Assembly: GCA_035578175.1 (NCBI GenBank) | Contig: JAQMRL010000003.1 | Span: 86,124,969-86,188,968, forward strand | From: Catonia carolina | Taxonomy: Eukaryota > Arthropoda > Insecta > Hemiptera > Achilidae | Direction: 5' to 3' | DNA length: 64,000 bases | Part shown: positions 58,909 to 64,000 of the stretch, piece by piece | Numbering within the stretch: position 1 is the first letter of the stretch | Layout: each line of letters opens with the position of its first letter | Position numbers and translations under genes: made by a program | The notes under the pieces: model-generated | Databases searched by the model: none | Told to the model about the DNA's origin: nothing | Seen by the model: the letters and a program-made list of their open reading frames with translations, nothing else

Positions 58909-59366
58909 AATTTATCATCTTACAATATATATTACAAATATGCGGGTTATTACCCGTTTTTTGTTTTTTTAACACTATTTAAATAGATTTCCGCATATCT
59001 TAACCAATAACAAACTTAATAATGGCATAACTAAAAACCATTTTCCATTTGAAATATGATATTACAATTCGCGAACATTAAAATTGAAAACAAAATTTGT
59101 AATATAAAAACCAAATATTTAAGTATATTATTTAGAAAATATATTTTTAAATTATATAATTAAAAAATTTGGTATTTTATTATATAACAAAACAATATTA
59201 AATAAAATAACAAGAAATAAAAAATAAGATCTAATTAATGAAATGTTAACATTACTTACGTTACGTAGGTAAGTTACAATAATACACTAGTTTCAATCTC
59301 GAATTCCTGTAACAACTAGTTTGTTTTTTGGGTGTATAGTTTTGTGACGAAATCTGGCCACAAATC

Positions 59367-60266
59367 ATGACCATGATTTGTGACAATTGCGAGGTATTGC
59401 TTTTCCAGGGTACGTCGTGGGATAAATACTTTTTAATTTCCCACGGCGTATTCAAAAACGTCATAAATTGTGGCACATGTAACAACCCATGTAAGTTGGG
59501 TAAAGGAAGCCTAACCTTTCGTTGCTGGCGGTCTACAAAAACAAAGAAAGGAACCCGGAGGTGTAACTTAAAGAGATCGGCTCGTGCGGGTTCCTTTTTC
59601 GAGTCATCGAGAATGGACTTGAGTAATTATTTTAAGTTAGTTTCGGTGCTGTTGCACTTAAAACCGCCAAGACAACTTATTATACAGAAAGAGTTTGGGA
59701 TTGCGCGTGCTACAGTGGTTGACTGGTATTCCTTCTGTCGAGAGGTTTTCATAGACCATATGTTGAAAACTTCGCAGAAGATTGGTGGTCCGACAACTAT
59801 CGTCGAGATTGATGAAGCGAAGTTCGGCAGAAGGAAATACAACGGGTCATTTGGTGGAAGGTCAGTGGGTGTTTGTTGGTGTACAACGAGATACTGGTGA
59901 TTGCTTTTTAGTACCGGTAGAAACAAGGGATTCAAAAACCCTATTATTAGGGACTGGATTCTGCCGGGAACAACAATCGTCAGCGATTGTTGGAAAGCCT
60001 ACCAATGCCTATCTGACGAGGGATACCAACACCTAACGGTTAACCACAAGTACAATTTTGTTGACGAACAAACTGGCGCAAATACCAACACGATAGAGAA
60101 GCGCTGGCGCGAGGTTAGGAGCGGAATACCGCGTTACGGCGTACGGAAAGAGCATTTCTTGGGATACCTTGCTGAATTTCAATTCAAATGCAGATATCCC
60201 AAGCCGGAAGTACGCTTACATCATTTCTTCCGTGCGGCCGCTGATTTATACCCACCAAAATATTAG
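59367..60266 (+). pseudogene. Merlin (IS1595/ISXO2-like) transposase, frameshifted
   Basis: Start MTMICDNCEVLLF at 59367. Order: zinc-ribbon-like INCGTCNNPCK..FRCW, ARAGSFFESSRMDLSNYFKL, VVDWYSFCREVF, first Asp in IVEIDEAKFGRRKYN, second Asp in TTIVSDCWKAYQCL, Glu in TNTIEKRWREVR, and end FFRAAADLYPPKY. Two frameshifts lie between the first and second acids (near 59850 and 59940). All three catalytic residues and the ~300-residue length of the family are otherwise kept. Confidence 0.9.
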
Positions 60267-61035
60267 GAGGTTAGTGTTTATTAGCAGTAATAATAATCTA
60301 AGGCATAGTACTGTGTGATAGTTTAATAAGATTTCACCGGTGTGTAGATTGTTGGATGGTTTTAAACGTTAGTGTGTAAATGGTGAGTAGGTTATTGGTT
60401 ATTATGCGGAAATATAACTTCGTGTAACAATCAATTACCTACCAATAAAAAGGTTATTTATAATTACTACGTAAAAATTGCGAAGATTATCGATTTTTAT
60501 TTGCAAATATAATTGCCCATAAGAACCAATAACCAACTAATATCAAGGTTATTGGTTGTTAGTGTATAAATGTTTATTAGGTTATCGGTTAATATAATTG
60601 CACAACGCAATAATATTAACTAATTAATATTATATATTGGTAATATAATTGCACATTAACGCAAATGTCATTGCACATAACAACCTATGACCAAATAATA
60701 ATGCTATTAGTTGTTAATGTGTACACAGTGATATTAAAATATATTTACACATATCAACCGAAAACCTATTCTATGGTTAGCGGTACCATAGGCGTTTATA
60801 TTAGGCCATAACAACCGATAACATTATCTTAATGAATTAATGTTGAATAGGTTATCGGTTATAATGGCTGTGGTACCATAGGCGTTTATATTTGCACATA
60901 ACAACCGATAACCTTTTCAACACGAGCTAACGCGGTGTGTGTGCGCGCGCAGGCGTTTATATTAGGCCATAACAACCGATAACCTATTCAACACGAGCTA
61001 ACGCGGTGTGTGTGCGCGCGCAGGCGTTTATATTA

Positions 61036-61159
61036 GGCCATAACAACCGATAACCTATTCAACACGAGCTAACGCGGTGTGTGTGTGTGCGCGCGCGCGC
61101 GCGCGCACACACACACACCGCGTTAGCTCGTGTTGAATAGGTTATCGGTTGTTATGGCC
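61036..61159. repeat. 124-base palindrome
   Basis: The arms run GGCCATAACAACCGATAACC.. to ACGCGG, then GT/GC tracts, meeting inside (GC)n. Arms match base for base apart from possible GT/CA count differences. Similarity continues outward for ~14 bases with two mismatches. Confidence 0.85.
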
Positions 61160-61317
61160 AAATATAAACGCCCGTAACAACCGATAACATTATCTTAATG
61201 AATTAATGTTGAATAGGTTATCGGTTATAATGGCTGTGGTACCATAGGCGTTTATATTTGCACATAACAACCGATAACCTTTTCAACACGAGCTAACGCG
61301 GTGTGTGTGAGCGCGCA

Positions 61318-61465
61318 GGCGTTTATATTAGGCCATAACAACCGATGACCTATTCAACACGAGCTAACGCGGTGTGTGTGTGTGTGCGCGCGCGCGCACA
61401 CACACACACACCGCGTTAGCTCGTGTTGAATAGGTCATCGGTTGTTATGGCCTAATATAAACGCC
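61318..61465. repeat. 148-base palindrome with matched arm variant
   Basis: Both arms carry GATGACC/GGTCATC where every other unit has GATAACC/GGTTATC. The arms therefore agree with each other more than with neighbouring units. The centre is (GC)n at about 61391. Confidence 0.88.
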
Positions 61466-61581
61466 CGTAACAACCGATAACATTATGTTAATGAATTAAT
61501 GTTGAATAGGTTATCGGTTGTAATGGGTGTGCTACCATAGGCGTTTATATTTGCACATAACAAATATAAACGCCCATGATA

Positions 61582-63489
61582 GAGGGAATTGGTTGAGACG
61601 TGAGGCCTGAGTAGGGGCAACTAGATCGTTAGTGGGGGGTGAGCGTCCCTCTCCCATAACTGTTATGACGGAATGCGCTCTCTTTCTATTATAATTTTGG
61701 TAAAATTGAAAACTTCGTTTACTTACAGAACTGCATCCGGCGATGAGGCATTTATTCGATTGGTTCTACCCCACTCGTATCACTGCAGCTAGTTGAATTT
61801 CTTTCCGATGAGTCACTATCAATATCAATGCCGTCACTTTCAGTTGTGTTTATAATTAAACGTTCGGTGACACTATCTAAGTCCATTTCCATTTTTAAAC
61901 AATTTTCTTCTATCTCTCTAACATGCTTACATCTTGACGCCCAGTCTTCTTTTGCCATACCGGCATTTTTTTCACGGACTACATTCATACAATCCTCTAA
62001 ATTAAAAGTTGTATTTTTTGCTACGTAAGTTTTTATTTCCGTCCATATTAGCTCGATATAGGGTTTAGGTCAGGGTGATATGGTGGAAGCCGCAGCACGC
62101 TATGTTCATGTTCTACCAAAATTATATCAACTTTAAGGACTAAAAATTTTCACTTATATAATTTAATTTAATTGTAAAGTTCCGGCTTAAACATATTACT
62201 TTGAAATAGTATGTTATGGGATAGTAACCAATTGATCATATAACTTGTTTTTTGCTGAACTACAAGGAGCTGCTTTTAATTGCACATATTGGTATGATGC
62301 ATTGTCAATAACTAATACTAATTTAGGAGAAAGATTAGGAATAAGTTTTTCTTTAAGCCACCGTTCGTAATTGTCCGAATTCATAGCGTCATGGTAATCT
62401 CCAGACTTTTGATCAGATTTGAAAATTAACAGTGCGTCATCTGCACATCCATTTTCACTGCCCGCGTGTACAATGATTGCAGTCCTTCCCTTAGACACAG
62501 GACACAGTTAATCGACAAGGTTCCGTTGAAGATGATGGGCCGGCTGTATCTATCCAAGAATAACGTTGCGTGTGCGATGAATGAACAAATGTCTCGTCAC
62601 TATAAAATATCGGTCTACTATGTTTTCGATATTCATGTAACGCACGAAGACAGGATAATCTTTTTTCCCGAATGTCTTGCATCTCTATTAAGAGTTTACA
62701 ATTATCTCCTGACTTCTTCCAACGAAATCCAAGATTTCTAATTACTTGAAGAAGAGACCACGAACCGCCTTTGTAATTAATTTTTCTTTTTAAAACCGGA
62801 AGCAATATTTTAATAATTATTGTTGGACGTTGGCCTTCTTTTAGGTGAAAGTCATTAATAGTTCGGCGAACGACACATTTGTCAAAATCATCTAAATCTG
62901 TTTTTTTTCCTGGGTCGTTTTTTATGTGGTGTACATATAGGCTTTCCTTCTTCCCTGGCAATTTTACCCTCTTTCAAAATTCTTTGGACACTGCTTCTTG
63001 AAATTCCAGTAGCTGCAGCGACTCTTCTCTGCGCTTGCTTAAAAAGTATTGGCCCTTCATCTATTTCTCTTTTCATAAAATTGATAGACGTTATTCACGA
63101 CTTCTCTAGTTTGACTGCGAATCACATTACCGCCTATTTTCTTAATTTTTTCGCCCATTTTAAATAAATTAAATTATTCAAAACTATTTATTGCATAAAA
63201 TTCTATTAAAAAAACGAAATCATAACAAGTGAATGAAATAAATGAAACTATTAAAATTGCAGTATAACCCTACATAAACTACTTTAAAAATATCATAGCA
63301 CACAATAAATTGACCACTTAAGAAAGATGATGTTTTCAGTTTTAACAATACACGAACGACAGTCACAACTAGGCGGTTGAATCGACGCTTCATTTTTTTC
63401 TCAATACCCTTCCCCAACTACACAAATAAAAAGAACTCAAGACAGAAATCGTACTGGGGGGGTAGGGTCACGTCTTAACACTCACCCTC
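61582..63489 (-). mobile_element. Tc1/IS630-like element nested in Merlin
   Basis: 1908 bases with TA at 61580-61581 and 63490-63491. Ends GAGGGAATTGGTTGAGACGT and complement GAGGGTGAGTGTTAAGACGT. Joining the flanks recreates the array/terminal-repeat motif (..AAACGCCCATGATACCACGC..), confirming the insertion. Confidence 0.85.
61752..63158 (-). pseudogene. Tc1/IS630-like DDE transposase or endonuclease gene, degraded
   Basis: Starts MGEKIKKIGGNVIRSQTREV at 63158; frameshift near 63085; HTH RVAAATGISRSSVQRILKEG; shift; VRRTINDFHLKEGQRPT; first Asp in FYSDETFVHSSHTQRYSW; shift near 62500; TAIIVHAGSENG; GDYHDAMNSDNYERWLKEKL; second Asp in VLVIDNASY; a region full of stops (62110-62210); third acid in HPDLNP with two extra bases at ~62055; then KTYVAKNTTFNLEDC, WASRCKHVREIEE and an acidic C terminus ending VEPIE. 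At least four frame breaks. The family is common in arthropod genomes. Confidence 0.82.
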
Positions 63490-63937
63490 TACCACGCCCA
63501 TTGTAACCGATAACCTACTCGTAATAAGGTTGGTAGTAATTTTTGAGGCCGCTTGTAATGACGTCATAAAAATAAAAACAATACACGCCGTGACGTCATT
63601 ACATTAGTACATCATTTTACGTTTTACATAGTATTTACGTTGTTTATATATTTACGTTATTTTTATTCATATTTATTGATCAATATTTATTAATATTAAG
63701 TAATACATATATTCTGTACCTTAAAATATATACATACGTCGAAATAACACGATATAAATTAACAAATTTGCGGGAAAGTGAGGTTATGTAGTTATACGAT
63801 ATAAAAGGGCTTATAACTAATTTCACAGGTCTTTGCCCCAAAAACTAATTACAGATTCGGAATCAGCGCAAAAAACTGAATAAGACCACATAAAAATTGT
63901 TAAAATCGGGAGTGCGTCCAACTACTGAACATTTACC
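63490..63937 (-). repeat. Right Merlin terminal inverted repeat
   Basis: Mirror of the left repeat, with TGACGTCA at 63559-63566 and 63591-63598. The innermost ~20 bases were separated from it by the Tc1-like insertion at 61582-63489. Confidence 0.9.
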
Positions 63938-64000
63938 TTCTATTTTTTCTCACGACAACGTGTGAAAAATCGATTTTTTTAAGATTTCGGCCTTAGTATT

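Larger units (their letters stand above)
60340..61579. repeat. Palindrome-rich array inside the Merlin element
   Basis: Repeated blocks, in both orientations: AATAGGTTATCGGTTGTTAT, GTACCATAGGCGTTTATATT, CACGAGCTAACGCGGTGTG and (GT)n(GC)n. A larger unit starting ATAACATTATCTTAATGAAT recurs near 60822, 61187 and 61478. The first two block types also occur at the inner edges of the Merlin terminal repeats. No coding. Confidence 0.85.
57566..63937 (+). mobile_element. Merlin-type DNA transposon, 6.4 kb, with nested Tc1-like element
   Basis: TTCTATTT at 57558-57565 and 63938-63945; the bases belong to the interrupted R repeat. Terminal repeats start GGTAAATGTTCAGTAGTTGG and are ~96% alike over ~450 bases. 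Contents in order: left repeat, CCACAAA tandem units, Merlin transposase (+), palindrome array, nested element (-), right repeat. The 8-base duplication and long terminal repeats agree with what is known of Merlin. Without the nested element it is ~4.46 kb. Confidence 0.92.
56945..64000 (+). repeat. R repeat split by the Merlin element, running off the window
   Basis: The left part 56945-57565 has a (TG)n(CG)n(TATA)n tract at 57075-57148. The right part restarts after the 8-base duplication at 63938-63945 with CTCACGACAACGTGTGAAAA and continues past the window end. Confidence 0.92.

Overview
This is a window of animal nuclear DNA, most likely from an insect and perhaps a hemipteran. The evidence is long AT-rich introns with GT..AG borders, insect-type mariner, pogo and Merlin transposons, and tRNA-derived SINEs. 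The species cannot be named from the sequence. Only one host gene is recognisable: the C-terminal half of cytosolic aconitase / iron regulatory protein 1 (IRP1). It lies on the plus strand in nine exons between 13809 and 34733. Their 1479 coding bases keep one frame through every junction, giving 492 residues plus a stop. The iron-sulfur ligand cysteines, the arginine-rich substrate/RNA-contact motif and the GSSRDW motif are all intact. The first ~400 residues are not in the window, so positions 1-13808 are probably a single large intron.

Nearly everything else is mobile DNA. (1) A family of ~0.93-kb elements, called R here, starts ACTTTCTCTTGCC and ends GGCAAGAGAAAGT plus a short hairpin, and carries an internal (TG)n tract. 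There are about 16 copies. All seven copies lying between mapped IRP1 exons are in the gene's orientation, and two end 20-30 bases before a splice acceptor. (2) There are three SINE-like families: SINE-1 and SINE-3 are tRNA-derived, and SINE-2 has an (AAC)n tail and 12-base target duplications. (3) LINE 3' ends carry a (GAA)n tail. (4) There are many TA-flanked elements of the Tc1/mariner/pogo group, among them one apparently intact mariner with perfect terminal repeats (35993-37326), several frameshifted copies and several MITEs.

Three mariner derivatives are palindromic, with the 3' end of the transposase gene present at both element ends in opposite orientations. They are 30611-32925 and 48933-49850, which share breakpoints, and 39629-40407, from a different mariner family.

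The right end (56945-64000) is a nest. An R copy is split by a 6.4-kb Merlin-type element with ~460-base terminal repeats and an 8-base target duplication. That element holds a frameshifted Merlin transposase, an array of long palindromes around (GT)n(GC)n tracts, and a second, Tc1-like element whose TA insertion point lies at the inner edge of the right terminal repeat. The region 34734-56944 is intergenic as far as can be seen and contains only repeats and transposon debris.
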